A stretch of DNA of 64,000 bases, from NCBI GenBank assembly GCA_942493305.1, contig OW818686.1:1550001-1614000 (forward strand), written 5' to 3'. Positions 1 to 8,860 of the stretch are shown piece by piece. This stretch comes from UBA7672 sp030824255 (GTDB lineage: Bacteria; Pseudomonadota; Alphaproteobacteria; Caulobacterales; Hyphomonadaceae). Under the pieces are notes generated by a model. The model saw nothing but the letters and a program-made list of their open reading frames with translations, ran no database searches and had not been told where the DNA came from. The first letter of the stretch is position 1, and each line of letters starts with the position of its first letter. The position numbers were made by a program, and so were the translations under genes.

Positions 1-2
1 CG

Positions 3-1871
3 GTGGTCTACGCCTACGACGCCAAGACCGGCGAGCGGCTGTGGAAGTTCGATCCTGAAGTGGACAAGGCGCGCGGCGTCTCCGCCTGCTGCGATGTCGT
101 GAACCGCGGCGTCGCCATCTGGGGCGGCAAGATTTTCGTCGGCACGATCGACGGCCGTCTCATTGCGCTGGACGCCTCCCGCGCCGGCGGCGTGACGGAT
201 GGCGTGAAGACGCCGCTCTGGCAGGAAATCACGGTCGACCAGTCCAAGCCCTATACGATCACCGGCGCACCGCGCGTGGTGAAGGGCAAGGTCATCATCG
301 GAAACGGCGGCGCCGAGATGGGCGTGCGCGGCTATATCTCGGCCTACAATGCGGACGATGGCAAGCTGGCGTGGCGCTTCTACACCACGCCGAACCCTAC
401 CAAGCAGCCGGATGGCGCAGCTTCCGACAAGGTGTTCGCCGAGAAGGCCAACGCCACCTGGGGCGATGTCGGCGAGTGGACAGAAACCGGCGGCGGCGGC
501 ACGGCGTGGGATGCGCAGGCCTATGATCCCGATCTCGACATTCTCTATATCGGCGTCGGCAATGGCACGCCGTGGAACCAGCGCCTGCGTGATCCGGAAG
601 CGAAGGACAACCTGTTCCTCTCCTCCATCCTCGCGCTCAAGCCCGACACCGGCGAATATGTCTGGCACTACCAGACCACGCCCGGCGAGACGTGGGATTA
701 CACGGCCACGCAACACATCATGCTCGCCGATCTCAAGATCGGAGGACAAGACCGCAAGGTCCTGATGCAGGCGCCGAAGAACGGCTTCTTCTACGTGCTG
801 GACCGCGCGACGGGCGAGCTGATCTCCGCCGACAAGTTCCAGGACAACGTCAACTGGGCCACCGGGGTCGACCTGAAGACCGGCCGCCCGATCGAAGCGC
901 CGAATGCGCGCTATGAACAGGCGCAGACCCAGCTGCACATTCCGGGTCCGCTCGGCGCCCACAACTGGCACCCGATGGCGTTCAGCCCCGACACGGGCCT
1001 TGTCTACATTCCGGCCCAGACGCTGCCGACGATGTATGCCGACATGCAGAACTTCCGCTATCGCGCGGGCGCCTGGAACACCGGCACTGACTTCGCCGCA
1101 GCCGCGCTGCCCACTGCGATGGCTGAACGCATGGCGGCCGCAGCCGCCTCGAAAGGCGAACTGGTCGCGTGGGATCCGGTCGCGAAGAAGGCGCGCTGGA
1201 CCGTGCCGTATCCGAATGCGTGGAATGGCGGCGTGCTGGCGACGGCTGGCGGCCTCGTCTTCCAGGGCGCTCTGGATGGCAAGTTCCGCGCCTATGACGC
1301 CGCCAAGGGCGGCAACGCCCTCTGGACGTTCGATGCGGATTATCCCGCGCTCTCCGGCCCGATCTCCTATCAGATCGACGGCGAGCAGTATGTCGCCGTC
1401 ACCGCGGGCTGGGGCACCGCGCTTCCGCTTGCCGGCGGCACAGGCTCGCGCGATGGCCAGCCGCGTGTTGCGCTGCCGGTGATGGGCAAGGTGCTTGTCT
1501 TCAAGGTCGGCGGGCAGGGGGCGTATGAGTCCACCTACGACCTGCCGCCCGATCCGACGCCGAAGGCCGAAGACTATGGCAGCGTCGCGATGATCGAGCA
1601 CGGCAAGGAAGTGTACTTCAACAACTGCATGGTGTGTCACGGCGACAGCGCCCAGTCGGGCGGCATCACCACGGACCTGCGCTGGTCTGGCCGCACCTCG
1701 ACGAAGGAGTCCTTCGCGGAGGTCGTGATCGATGGCCAGTACGCCACGGCCGGCATGGCCAGCTTCAAGGACAAGCTCAGCGCCGAAGATGTTGAGGCGG
1801 TCCGCGCCTATGTGGTCAACCGCGCCAACGAAGACGCGGCGGCAATGGCCGCAGCCGCGCCTCCGCAATAG
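3..1871 (+). CDS. PQQ-dependent alcohol dehydrogenase with C-terminal cytochrome c domain (5' partial)
   Basis: The reading frame is open to the left edge, so the N-terminus and signal peptide are missing. It is a quinohaemoprotein (type II) alcohol dehydrogenase. The first part is a PQQ beta-propeller with repeated Trp-docking segments and the vicinal Cys-Cys near residue 29 that forms the unusual disulphide ring over PQQ in this family. At residues 542-546 there is a CxxCH haem-binding motif (CMVCH), followed by a cytochrome c fold with a Met ligand candidate in GMASF. Known members oxidise alcohols in the periplasm and pass electrons through the haem to a cytochrome or ubiquinone. The substrate cannot be read from the sequence. 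A strong terminator follows directly. Confidence 0.93.
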   Translation: MVYAYDAKTGERLWKFDPEVDKARGVSACCDVVNRGVAIWGGKIFVGTIDGRLIALDASRAGGVTDGVKTPLWQEITVDQSKPYTITGAPRVVKGKVIIGNGGAEMGVRGYISAYNADDGKLAWRFYTTPNPTKQPDGAASDKVFAEKANATWGDVGEWTETGGGGTAWDAQAYDPDLDILYIGVGNGTPWNQRLRDPEAKDNLFLSSILALKPDTGEYVWHYQTTPGETWDYTATQHIMLADLKIGGQDRKVLMQAPKNGFFYVLDRATGELISADKFQDNVNWATGVDLKTGRPIEAPNARYEQAQTQLHIPGPLGAHNWHPMAFSPDTGLVYIPAQTLPTMYADMQNFRYRAGAWNTGTDFAAAALPTAMAERMAAAAASKGELVAWDPVAKKARWTVPYPNAWNGGVLATAGGLVFQGALDGKFRAYDAAKGGNALWTFDADYPALSGPISYQIDGEQYVAVTAGWGTALPLAGGTGSRDGQPRVALPVMGKVLVFKVGGQGAYESTYDLPPDPTPKAEDYGSVAMIEHGKEVYFNNCMVCHGDSAQSGGITTDLRWSGRTSTKESFAEVVIDGQYATAGMASFKDKLSAEDVEAVRAYVVNRANEDAAAMAAAAPPQ

Positions 1872-1894
1872 GCGCTGCTGAACGCTTCATATGA

Positions 1895-1925
1895 AAAAGG
1901 CCCGGAGCATCGCTCCGGGCCTTTT
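1895..1925. terminator. Bidirectional rho-independent terminator
   Basis: A perfect 14-bp stem (1895-1908 with 1912-1925) and a 3-nt loop. The outer end is A4 on the left and T4 on the right, so it can stop both the dehydrogenase gene on the plus strand and the lipoprotein gene converging from the minus strand. Confidence 0.9.
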
Positions 1926-1948
1926 GTCTTGTCAGGCTGTGCGCCTGT

Positions 1949-2569
1949 CTATTTCGGGTTGCAGTAGTTCAGGAAGTCGGCGGCGGCGCGCGAAAAATTC
2001 TTCATCGAGCCGACATAGCGGGCCTGCACCTGTGCATCCGCCTGCTTCACCAGCGCCCATTGCGTCTCGCCCTGATCGGAGACGAACGACACCATTTCCT
2101 GCTGGCCCATCGCCAGAAGATCGGCCGAGGTGATCGGGAAGACGAAATCCGTCTCGCCTGCGCGCGCGCCCGCCTGGAACTTGCCAGCGACATCGCGCGC
2201 CGATGCGCCCGCGCGAACGCGGAAGGTTGCGGTCTGGCCAAGCCGTGCGCCCGGCTGCTTGCCGATATGCAGCGAGATGTTGCCGTTGGCCGCGCGGCAC
2301 ACGGCCGACACGCCCGCCGCCTGGTCCGTGTCGGTCGAGCCGTCATTGACCAGCGCCAGCACCGGATCGTCCGGGATCAGTTTTTCCTCGGCATACCACC
2401 AGGTCGAGCCGGCAAGATTTGCGACGGTGGCGGTTCCCGCCGGAACGGCGGGGGCAGGGTCCGCCGCCGGGCCCGCCGGCGCGGCAGGCGAGGAAGACGT
2501 CGTTGGGCTTGAAGCGCAGGCCGCAGCCAGAAGGGCTGTCGTGGCCAGCATGGCGAGACGTTTGAACAT
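1949..2569 (-). CDS. Hypothetical lipoprotein
   Basis: A 206-residue protein with a lipoprotein signal peptide: hydrophobic segment ending in LLAAAC with the lipidated Cys at residue 18. A Ser/Pro/Ala linker follows, then a globular domain (about 50-206). I recognise no family. Two Cys (in AVCRAA and at the C-terminal LNYC) might form a disulphide. A GAGGGGAA Shine-Dalgarno lies just before the ATG. It converges on the dehydrogenase gene and shares its terminator. Confidence 0.8.
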   Translation of the reverse strand: MFKRLAMLATTALLAAACASSPTTSSSPAAPAGPAADPAPAVPAGTATVANLAGSTWWYAEEKLIPDDPVLALVNDGSTDTDQAAGVSAVCRAANGNISLHIGKQPGARLGQTATFRVRAGASARDVAGKFQAGARAGETDFVFPITSADLLAMGQQEMVSFVSDQGETQWALVKQADAQVQARYVGSMKNFSRAAADFLNYCNPK

Positions 2570-2622
2570 CGTTATTCCCCTCTTGTTGGTCTCAAGGCTG
2601 AACGGCCCGGCGACTCACAGGT

Positions 2623-3615
2623 TCAGATCGTGATGACGACTTTGCCCTTCGCGCGGCGTTCCGACAGCTCTTTGATGGCGTCGGCAGCCCGCTCGAGCGG
2701 ATAGCGGTTGGAAATGTGCGGGCGGATCTTGCCCGCCTGATAGAGGCGGAACAGGTCTTCCATGTTTGCCGCGTGGGCCTTCGGATCGCGCGCCACGAAC
2801 GCGCCCCAGAACACGCCGACGATCTGGCAGGATTTCAGCAGCGTCAGATTCAGCGGCAGTTTGGGAATGCCCGCCGGGAAGCCGATCACCAGGAAACGAC
2901 CGTCCCAGTTCAACGCCCGCACGGCCGGCTCGGCATAGTCGCCGCCGACGCCGTCATAGACCACATCGACGCCGCCGCCGCCGAGTTCCTTGATCTTGTC
3001 GGAGAACTCTTTCTGCTGGTCGCGGCTCAGCGGGTTCTGCGGATAGACGAGGCCCTTGTGCGCGCCCTTTGAGATGCAGAAGTCCACCTTGTCCTGGGAG
3101 GAGGCGGCGGCGATCACGGTTGCGCCCATCGCCACGCCGAGTTCGACAGCGGCAAGGCCAACGCCGCCCGCGGCGCCCAGCACCAGCAGCGTCTCGCCCG
3201 GCTTGATATGCCCGCGATCCTTAAGTGCGTAGTGCGAGGTGCCGTAGGTCATCAGCAGGGACGCGCCCTCCTCGAACGGCATGAAATCCGGCAGCGTGTT
3301 CATGCGATTGGCCGGCACGAGGATTTCCTCCGCCATGCCGCCCGCGCCGGTCGAGCCGAACACCTTGTCGCCCGCCTTGAACTGGGTGACGCCTTCGCCC
3401 ACCGCCTTCACGACGCCGGCGATCTCGCCGCCCGGCGAGAACGGGCGCTGGGGCTTGTACTGGTACATGTCCTGGATGATCAGGAAGTCGGGAAAGTTTA
3501 CCCCGACAGCCTTCACGGAAACGACGATCTCGCCCTTGCCCGGCGTCGGCGAGGGCACATCCTCCAGCACCAGCGTGTCGGGCAGTCCGGGGGCCTTGGA
3601 AAGGATGGCGCGCAT
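2623..3615 (-). CDS. NADPH:quinone oxidoreductase / zinc-independent MDR alcohol dehydrogenase family
   Basis: 330 residues, normal length for the quinone oxidoreductase branch of the medium-chain dehydrogenase/reductase superfamily. It has an N-terminal GroES-like domain and a Rossmann domain with the glycine-rich nucleotide motif LGAAGGVGLAAVEL (about residues 145-160). The zinc-ligand cysteines of true alcohol dehydrogenases are absent, as expected for QOR-type enzymes that reduce quinones or enones with NAD(P)H. The physiological substrate is unknown. The ATG is preceded by ACGGAGAC. It is transcribed in the same direction as the lipoprotein gene 53 bp downstream. Confidence 0.9.
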   Translation of the reverse strand: MRAILSKAPGLPDTLVLEDVPSPTPGKGEIVVSVKAVGVNFPDFLIIQDMYQYKPQRPFSPGGEIAGVVKAVGEGVTQFKAGDKVFGSTGAGGMAEEILVPANRMNTLPDFMPFEEGASLLMTYGTSHYALKDRGHIKPGETLLVLGAAGGVGLAAVELGVAMGATVIAAASSQDKVDFCISKGAHKGLVYPQNPLSRDQQKEFSDKIKELGGGGVDVVYDGVGGDYAEPAVRALNWDGRFLVIGFPAGIPKLPLNLTLLKSCQIVGVFWGAFVARDPKAHAANMEDLFRLYQAGKIRPHISNRYPLERAADAIKELSERRAKGKVVITI

Positions 3616-3793
3616 TGTGTCTCCGTCGGTCGTGTCTGACGGCTGGATTAGCGGAGGTAGCGGGGGCTGTCATCCACGGCAAGAACGCCCACGCGACGAT
3701 CTCGCAGCCCGCTTGAATTTGGCATCGATTGTCGTCTAACTTTGCCGGTCCGCGGGGGACTTCGACGTGCGGACATTTTTTGGGGGGTCAATC

Positions 3794-4765
3794 ATGAATC
3801 TGCGTAACGCGGCTTTCGCCGTGATTCTGCCTGTAACGCTGCTGACCGCAGCTTGCGCATCTGGTCCCAGCAACCGGATTGTCCCGCTGGCGGCGCGCGA
3901 CAAGATCGCCGCGACCGACGTGTTGCTGCCCATCTACCAGAACGAAATCACGGTAGCGATCCCGATCTCTTCGGCCGGTGCTTCTGGTGCGGCGTCCTTC
4001 GGCCTGGTCGGCGCCTTGGTAGGCTCGCTCGTCGATGCCGGCATCGACAGCGCGAACGCCGCCGCCGCCGAAGCCTCCGTGAAGCCGCTGCGCGACGCCA
4101 CGGTCGATTTCGATTTCGATGCGGAGGTGCAGGCGGAGCTGCAGAGCTCGCTGACGCAGGTGGCGTGGCTCAAGCACAGCAACGTGCGCGTCGTGAAGGA
4201 AGTGTCTGCGGACTATCTCGAGAAGACGCTGAAGGAGTCGACGGCAAGCACGATGCTCGTGGCGCTGATGTCCTACAATCTCAATTTCAACGCCGATGAG
4301 CTTACCATCTTCATGGCGCCGCGCGTCCTGCCAAAGACGCCTGAGCTGCAGGCTATGCTGCCGGAGAAATACGATCCGAAAGCCGTCCAGATGACTGCCA
4401 GCAACGAACTCTATCGCAACGCGTTCAGCTTCGTTACTGCCATTCCGAACGCCACCACCAATCGCGACGCCAACATCGCGCTGTGGGCGGCCAATGGTGG
4501 TGCGCCGTTGCGCGATGCCATGAAGCAGGGCGCAACGAAGTTGTCACAGATGGCCGTGGCCGACCTGCTGGCCGAACCGCCAGCCAAGCCCTTCGATCCG
4601 AAGGCGGCCAAGCTGAAGGAATTCCAGAACGATCTGATCTTCGGCTATGTCCTCTCAAAGGATGAAAATGGCACCCACGTCCTCCAGGCGACAGGCGCGC
4701 AGGTCTATGTGACGGACGTAGCCCGTGCTGCGCTCGTCAATCCGACAAGCGCGAAGAAGAAATAG
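3794..4765 (+). CDS. Hypothetical lipoprotein
   Basis: About 323 residues starting at the ATG preceded by a G-rich SD; a GTG 27 bases upstream is in frame but would place extra residues before the signal peptide. The signal sequence ends in LLTAAC, so the protein should be lipid-anchored, probably facing the periplasm. A small Gly/Ala-rich hydrophobic stretch (SGAASFGLVGALVGSLVDAG, about 59-78) may contact the membrane. No family recognised. The next gene, 31 bp downstream, is another short lipoprotein, so the two probably form an operon. Confidence 0.78.
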   Translation: MNLRNAAFAVILPVTLLTAACASGPSNRIVPLAARDKIAATDVLLPIYQNEITVAIPISSAGASGAASFGLVGALVGSLVDAGIDSANAAAAEASVKPLRDATVDFDFDAEVQAELQSSLTQVAWLKHSNVRVVKEVSADYLEKTLKESTASTMLVALMSYNLNFNADELTIFMAPRVLPKTPELQAMLPEKYDPKAVQMTASNELYRNAFSFVTAIPNATTNRDANIALWAANGGAPLRDAMKQGATKLSQMAVADLLAEPPAKPFDPKAAKLKEFQNDLIFGYVLSKDENGTHVLQATGAQVYVTDVARAALVNPTSAKKK

Positions 4766-4796
4766 AAGGCCGGAAAATCCTGCAGGAATGCCAGCC

Positions 4797-5411
4797 ATGC
4801 GAATGCAGCTTTCTCTCGTTGCAGGCGGTCTCGCCTGTCTCGCGACCGCCTGCGCCAACGATGATCCGGTCCTTCTGAGTTCTTCTTTCGTCCCCTTTGG
4901 GGTAACCTCGTGGTCGCACACGCCACGTGGCAACCCGCCGGCGGTCTGTCGTATCGGTCTTGGCGAGTTCGTCGATTCGCGCACCGACAAGGCAACGATG
5001 GGCCATATCGCCGGCCGCTTTGTCCGCCTTGACGATGCGGTCGGTTGGATGCGGTCGGGTTTCGTCACGCTGGACAAGGACAAGCGCATTGCGGTGGTCG
5101 ATGCTGCCGATGTCGGCGATGGCATGCTGCTTCATGTCACTCTGCTCAAGTCCTACATGGGCGCGCAGGCGACCGCGAAGACGGCCAACGTTGTGGTGCG
5201 CGTACGCTATGAACAGGGTGGCGCGCAGGTTGGCGAGAAGATGCTTCGGGGCGACTATACTGACGTGAACTGGGGCAGCGGCGATGGCGAGGCGCGTGAC
5301 TCCCTGAACGCTGCTTTGGAAGAGGTGATCGAGGCGACGCACAAGGATGTTGTCGCTCTCTGCGTCAACAAACACTCTCTCGTGAAGGCCCCGGCTGCCG
5401 GCGTCCGCTAG
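4797..5411 (+). CDS. Hypothetical lipoprotein
   Basis: About 204 residues. Several in-frame ATGs lie close together; 4797 is chosen because AGGA sits 9 bases upstream and the protein then begins directly with a lipoprotein signal ending in CLATAC. Mature residues include one CR and a C-terminal CV Cys. No domain recognised. It probably shares a transcript with the upstream lipoprotein gene, and both may serve the envelope, but that is inference from position only. Confidence 0.7.
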   Translation: MRMQLSLVAGGLACLATACANDDPVLLSSSFVPFGVTSWSHTPRGNPPAVCRIGLGEFVDSRTDKATMGHIAGRFVRLDDAVGWMRSGFVTLDKDKRIAVVDAADVGDGMLLHVTLLKSYMGAQATAKTANVVVRVRYEQGGAQVGEKMLRGDYTDVNWGSGDGEARDSLNAALEEVIEATHKDVVALCVNKHSLVKAPAAGVR

Positions 5412-5504
5412 TCGATGCGGACCGACCGTGCGCCTTGCCATCCGTTCCAGCGTCTGAAACCTTCCCCTGCCGGCGCCACTCGCATGCTGGTAGGGGAACC
5501 TTCC

Positions 5505-6593
5505 ATGTCGCTCAAGACCATCGCTGCACGTTTCAACGGCGGCATACGCGCGCTCGTTGCGTTTGCAGCCCTTGCGCTCGCCGCCTGCGCCACCGCGCCG
5601 GAGACAACGCCGAGCCCGCTGCCTGGCGTTTCCTTCCGCATGGTGGAAACGAACGGCGTTACCCTGCGCGTTGCGGAGATGGGTGAAGGCCCGTTGGTTG
5701 TGCTCGTGCATGGCTGGCCGGAGAGCTGGTATTCTTGGCGGCATCAGATTCCCGCCATCGCGGCCGCAGGCTACAAGGTGATCGCGCCCGACATGCGCGG
5801 CTATGGTTACTCCGACAAACCCGCAGCGGTCGCCGACTACGACATCCATCACACCACCGCCGATATCGCCGGTCTTATCGATGCCTATGGTGCGGAGAAC
5901 GCCGTCGTCATCGGGCATGACTGGGGCGCGATCGTCACGTGGAATACCGCGCTGCTGCATTCCGACCGCGTTTCGGCGATGATCGCGATGAGCGTGCCCA
6001 ATGGCGGCCGCGCAACCGCTGCCCCCACCATCGGCATGAAAGCCGCCAACGCGGGCGGCGAGAATTTTTACTACATTCTCTACCATCAGGAACCCGGCGT
6101 TGCCGAAGCCGAGTACGATGCCGATCCGCGCGGCCTTCTCGCGCGCCTCTACGCATCGCCCGACACGCCGCGCGATCCGCCCACTGTCACCGATCCGAAG
6201 CGCTCTGCCGGCGGATGGATTCCGCGCCTTGGGAATCCGAAGCAGCTGCCGCCCTGGCTCACGCAGCAAGACCTCGACTACATCACCGGCGAGTTCGCGC
6301 ATGCCGGCTTCCGGGGCGGCGTGAACTACTACCGCAACATGGACCGCAACTGGGAGACGACGCCCCAGCTCGCCGGCGCGCGCATCAAGGCGCCGGTCGC
6401 CTTCCTCGCCGGTACGGAAGACATCGTGATCCGCGGCGCGAAAGAGCCTGCACTGCGCGCGCAGATGTCCCGCGTCGCCGATGATCTCCGCGCCGTTACG
6501 CTCGTCCCCGGCGCGGGTCACTGGATCCAGCAGGAGAAGCCGCAGGAGACCAATGCGTTCATCCTCGACTTTCTCGCCAGCCTTCCGAAATAG
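5505..6593 (+). CDS. Alpha/beta hydrolase, epoxide hydrolase type, lipoprotein
   Basis: About 362 residues from the ATG preceded by AGGGGAA; the longer frame from 5415 has no good SD and hides the signal peptide. A lipoprotein signal ends in LALAAC (Cys28). The alpha/beta hydrolase core shows the HGWPESW oxyanion motif (69-75) and GHDWGA, with an Asp nucleophile (Asp139) as in soluble epoxide hydrolases and haloalkane dehalogenases. The charge-relay acid is probably the Asp in GTEDIV and the base the His in GAGHW. Such enzymes open epoxides to diols. A lipid-anchored envelope form is less usual than the cytosolic one. Epoxide versus ester substrate is not settled by sequence. Confidence 0.85.
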   Translation: MSLKTIAARFNGGIRALVAFAALALAACATAPETTPSPLPGVSFRMVETNGVTLRVAEMGEGPLVVLVHGWPESWYSWRHQIPAIAAAGYKVIAPDMRGYGYSDKPAAVADYDIHHTTADIAGLIDAYGAENAVVIGHDWGAIVTWNTALLHSDRVSAMIAMSVPNGGRATAAPTIGMKAANAGGENFYYILYHQEPGVAEAEYDADPRGLLARLYASPDTPRDPPTVTDPKRSAGGWIPRLGNPKQLPPWLTQQDLDYITGEFAHAGFRGGVNYYRNMDRNWETTPQLAGARIKAPVAFLAGTEDIVIRGAKEPALRAQMSRVADDLRAVTLVPGAGHWIQQEKPQETNAFILDFLASLPK

Positions 6594-6657
6594 CGCGCTT
6601 CCCGCACGTGGGCTTCTCGGGCACACTCTGGCCGCAGCCAAGGCCGGGGGGACGCGC

Positions 6658-7416
6658 GTGAGCGGTCACTGGAACAGCTATTTCACGACGCGCGAGGGTC
6701 TTCCCGCGTCCGTGATGCTCGACATGAGCCTGCGCCAGGATCCGCCGCGCGCAAAATTTCCGCTGATGACGTCTGTCCGCATCCACATGCGTGCGCCCCG
6801 CGAGGACGGCCTTTCCAGCCAGGAAGAGTTCGACACCCTGTCAGACATCTTCGACGCACTCGACAAGGCGCTGGCGCAGGGGCAGGGCGTCTGCGCTGGC
6901 CGCATCAATGGCAATGGCGCGCAGGACTATGTGTTCTATGTCGCCGGTCGCGCCGCCTTCGAGGCCAACGTCAGACAGGCCATGCAGGCCTTCCCTGACT
7001 ATACGTTCGATATCGGCGGCCGGGACGATCCCGAATGGGCCGTCTATCTCGAAACGCTCTACCCATCGCCGCGTGACTTCCAGGCGATGGGCAACCGCGA
7101 TGTCTGCGACGGCCTGGAACGCAGCGGCGATGATCTGCAGACGCCGCGCCTGATCGATCACTGCGTCTATTTTGCAGACGAGGTCGCGCGTCGCCGTTTC
7201 ATGAAGCACATGATGGCGCAGGGGTTTCGCATCACCGACCAGTTCGAAACCGAATCCATCCCGCCAGCCTTCGGCCTGGTCTTCAGCCAGCTCGCCGTCC
7301 CCGCCCATATCGACGACTACCAGCTTCCCGTCTTCGATGACGTCGTCGAATTCGGCGGCGAATACGATGGCTGGGAAACCGTCATCATCAAATCCCCCGA
7401 CACGGGGGGGCCCTGA
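6658..7416 (+). CDS. DUF695 - RraB (ribonuclease E inhibitor) domain protein
   Basis: About 252 residues from a GTG with a GGGGGGA SD; the upstream in-frame extension overlaps the hydrolase gene and reads like a shadow. Residues 1-135 match my memory of the DUF695 pattern (HWNSYFTTREGLPAS at the N-terminus, GLSSQEEFDTL, FPDYTFDIG, DDPEW). Residues 140-245 resemble the RraB fold, which in Escherichia coli binds RNase E and inhibits RNA turnover. DUF695-RraB fusions are known in several bacteria, but their role is largely untested. Cytosolic, with no signal peptide. It follows the epoxide hydrolase by 64 bp and may be co-transcribed. Confidence 0.8.
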   Translation: MSGHWNSYFTTREGLPASVMLDMSLRQDPPRAKFPLMTSVRIHMRAPREDGLSSQEEFDTLSDIFDALDKALAQGQGVCAGRINGNGAQDYVFYVAGRAAFEANVRQAMQAFPDYTFDIGGRDDPEWAVYLETLYPSPRDFQAMGNRDVCDGLERSGDDLQTPRLIDHCVYFADEVARRRFMKHMMAQGFRITDQFETESIPPAFGLVFSQLAVPAHIDDYQLPVFDDVVEFGGEYDGWETVIIKSPDTGGP

Positions 7417-7417
7417 T

Positions 7418-7449
7418 ACGGGTTGGGCCTGACACGGGTTGGGCCTGAC
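7418..7449. repeat. Perfect tandem duplication, 2 x 16 bp, just after a stop codon
   Basis: The 16-base unit acgggttgggcctgac occurs twice back to back, starting one base after the stop of the DUF695-RraB gene. A degenerate third copy may lie over the end of the coding region. Confidence 0.9.
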
Positions 7450-7466
7450 GCGCGGCCCACAAAACG

Positions 7467-7502
7467 AAAGCGCCCGGCAAGCGCCAAGCCTGCCGGGCGT
7501 TT
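7467..7502. terminator. Terminator hairpin between convergent genes
   Basis: A 9-bp GC stem (7471-7479 with 7491-7499), flanked by AAA on the left and TTT on the right. It lies between two converging genes and probably serves both. Confidence 0.7.
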
Positions 7503-7524
7503 CCTGATCGTATCGTCTGTGAAG

Positions 7525-8049
7525 CTAGTACTGCGCCTTCAGCAACAGCACTTCCATCACACGGCGGGCGTTCGCGGGCTCAATGTCGAGAAGGATCGTG
7601 AGCTCGGCGAGGAACTGCGCTTCGGTCTGCAGCAGCTGTCCATCCGACAGGATGATATCCACACAGTGCGCAAACACGGGCAGGCACATATCCGCTGGCA
7701 GCGTTCCGCACGCTTCCTTGAGGGCGTCCGGCCGGTTCTTGATCTTCTCGTTCACGAGGTCGTTGGTGCGGGCGAGATCCTGCGGCGACATCGCTGTCAG
7801 CGCGCGCGAACGCCCGGCCACGGTCTGGATGGTCGCGATCTCCACCTCGTCAAAGGCGCCATCCGCCATCGCCGCCTTGAACATGATCCCAAGGAAGGCT
7901 TCCGGGATCGACCAGTCGGATTGGCGATGCTTGAAGCGATCCGCCAGCTTGTTCACGTCGAAAGGTGATTTCTCCGCCACCGTGAACTGTTGAAAGACGT
8001 TGACGGTGCTTCGATCGTTTGTCGCGGGTGTAGGGCCGATGTTCATCAT
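7525..8049 (-). CDS. TerB-like (tellurite-resistance TerB / DUF533 fold) protein
   Basis: About 174 residues. The core contains two repeated acidic helix patterns, AMADGAFDEVEIATIQ (about 60-75) and ILSDGQLLQTEAQFLAEL (about 133-150), typical of TerB-like all-helical domains whose Asp/Glu clusters can bind metal. No signal peptide, so cytosolic. The track allows a TTG start, but the ATG-ATG pair behind GAGG is more likely. TerB domains occur in stress, envelope and phage-defence clusters. Here the partners are a membrane-anchored coiled-coil protein and a secreted protein transcribed just upstream on the same strand. No other ter genes are present. Confidence 0.78.
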   Translation of the reverse strand: MMNIGPTPATNDRSTVNVFQQFTVAEKSPFDVNKLADRFKHRQSDWSIPEAFLGIMFKAAMADGAFDEVEIATIQTVAGRSRALTAMSPQDLARTNDLVNEKIKNRPDALKEACGTLPADMCLPVFAHCVDIILSDGQLLQTEAQFLAELTILLDIEPANARRVMEVLLLKAQY

Positions 8050-8110
8050 GTTCTCCAACCTCGGATCGTAATTCGGACGCGTGACGTAGTCGGGTGACGG
8101 GCAGGCGCGA

Positions 8111-8782
8111 TCATTGGCATCCCGGTCCCACGCACGGACCCGTACCTGGGTTCGGTCCTGGTTTCTGCAGGGGGCCGATCGCCTTGATCTGCGTCATCAG
8201 CGCCTGAACGTCGCGAGCCTGTTGCTCGACGCTTGCCTTCACTTGCGCGACATCCTCGCCCTTCCAGACCGGACCGCCCTTCTCGAGACCCTTTTCGTAG
8301 ATGACCCACTGTTCAGTCGTCGGAGTCTTCTTGGCCTGAATGGTGCGCTTCTTGATGTCGCCATAGGTTGGCTTGTCGGCCACGATCTTGCCGATCTCGA
8401 TGGACGTGCTCTTGAACGTGTCTTCCGCCTCGGAGATTCCGTCGAAACGCTGGCTCTTCTCCTGAAGGGCCGTGAGGTTGCCGCGAAGCGTGTTGATCGT
8501 TGTTTCCTGCTGCGCGATCTGCGCGTGAAGCGGGCTGGTATCTTCGCCCGGCGGCGGCGCGGGCGGCGCGCGCGACAGCAACAGGGCGATAAACACCCCG
8601 GCCGCCACCAGCGCGCCAGCGAGCAGGATAACCCAGAGCATAGCCCCGTTGCGAGCGCGCTTCACGTCCTCCATCGCGCGCTTGGCGTCTTCAAGCTCCT
8701 TCGCCGAAGGAACGTCTGCGAAAACCTTGGGCCCGATCCGTGCAGGCACCGGACTGGGGGCAGCTGTGAATACCGAACTCAT
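8111..8782 (-). CDS. Single-pass membrane protein with periplasmic coiled coil
   Basis: 223 residues. A cytosolic N-terminal stretch of about 46 residues, with a charged helix (KELEDAKRAMEDVKRAR), precedes one transmembrane segment (about 47-69). A Pro-rich hinge (RAPPAPPPGED) and a heptad-like region (about 80-115) come next, and a short Pro/Gly tail with two Cys ends the protein. No family recognised. Good SD (GGAGAGAC). It sits between the secreted 503-residue protein and the TerB-like protein, so it could link a cytosolic and a periplasmic partner; that is inference. Confidence 0.75.
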   Translation of the reverse strand: MSSVFTAAPSPVPARIGPKVFADVPSAKELEDAKRAMEDVKRARNGAMLWVILLAGALVAAGVFIALLLSRAPPAPPPGEDTSPLHAQIAQQETTINTLRGNLTALQEKSQRFDGISEAEDTFKSTSIEIGKIVADKPTYGDIKKRTIQAKKTPTTEQWVIYEKGLEKGGPVWKGEDVAQVKASVEQQARDVQALMTQIKAIGPLQKPGPNPGTGPCVGPGCQ

Positions 8783-8860
8783 TCTGTCTCTCCGGTCGCC
8801 TTATGGCTGTCAGTCGCCAACTCTCGTTTCATCGGTCTTGCGCGGGGGCTCAGCCCGTCT

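Noticed and set aside
4737..6641. 634-residue minus-strand ORF
   Set aside because: It covers the lipoprotein and epoxide hydrolase genes on the other strand; no recognisable domain and shadow-like composition.
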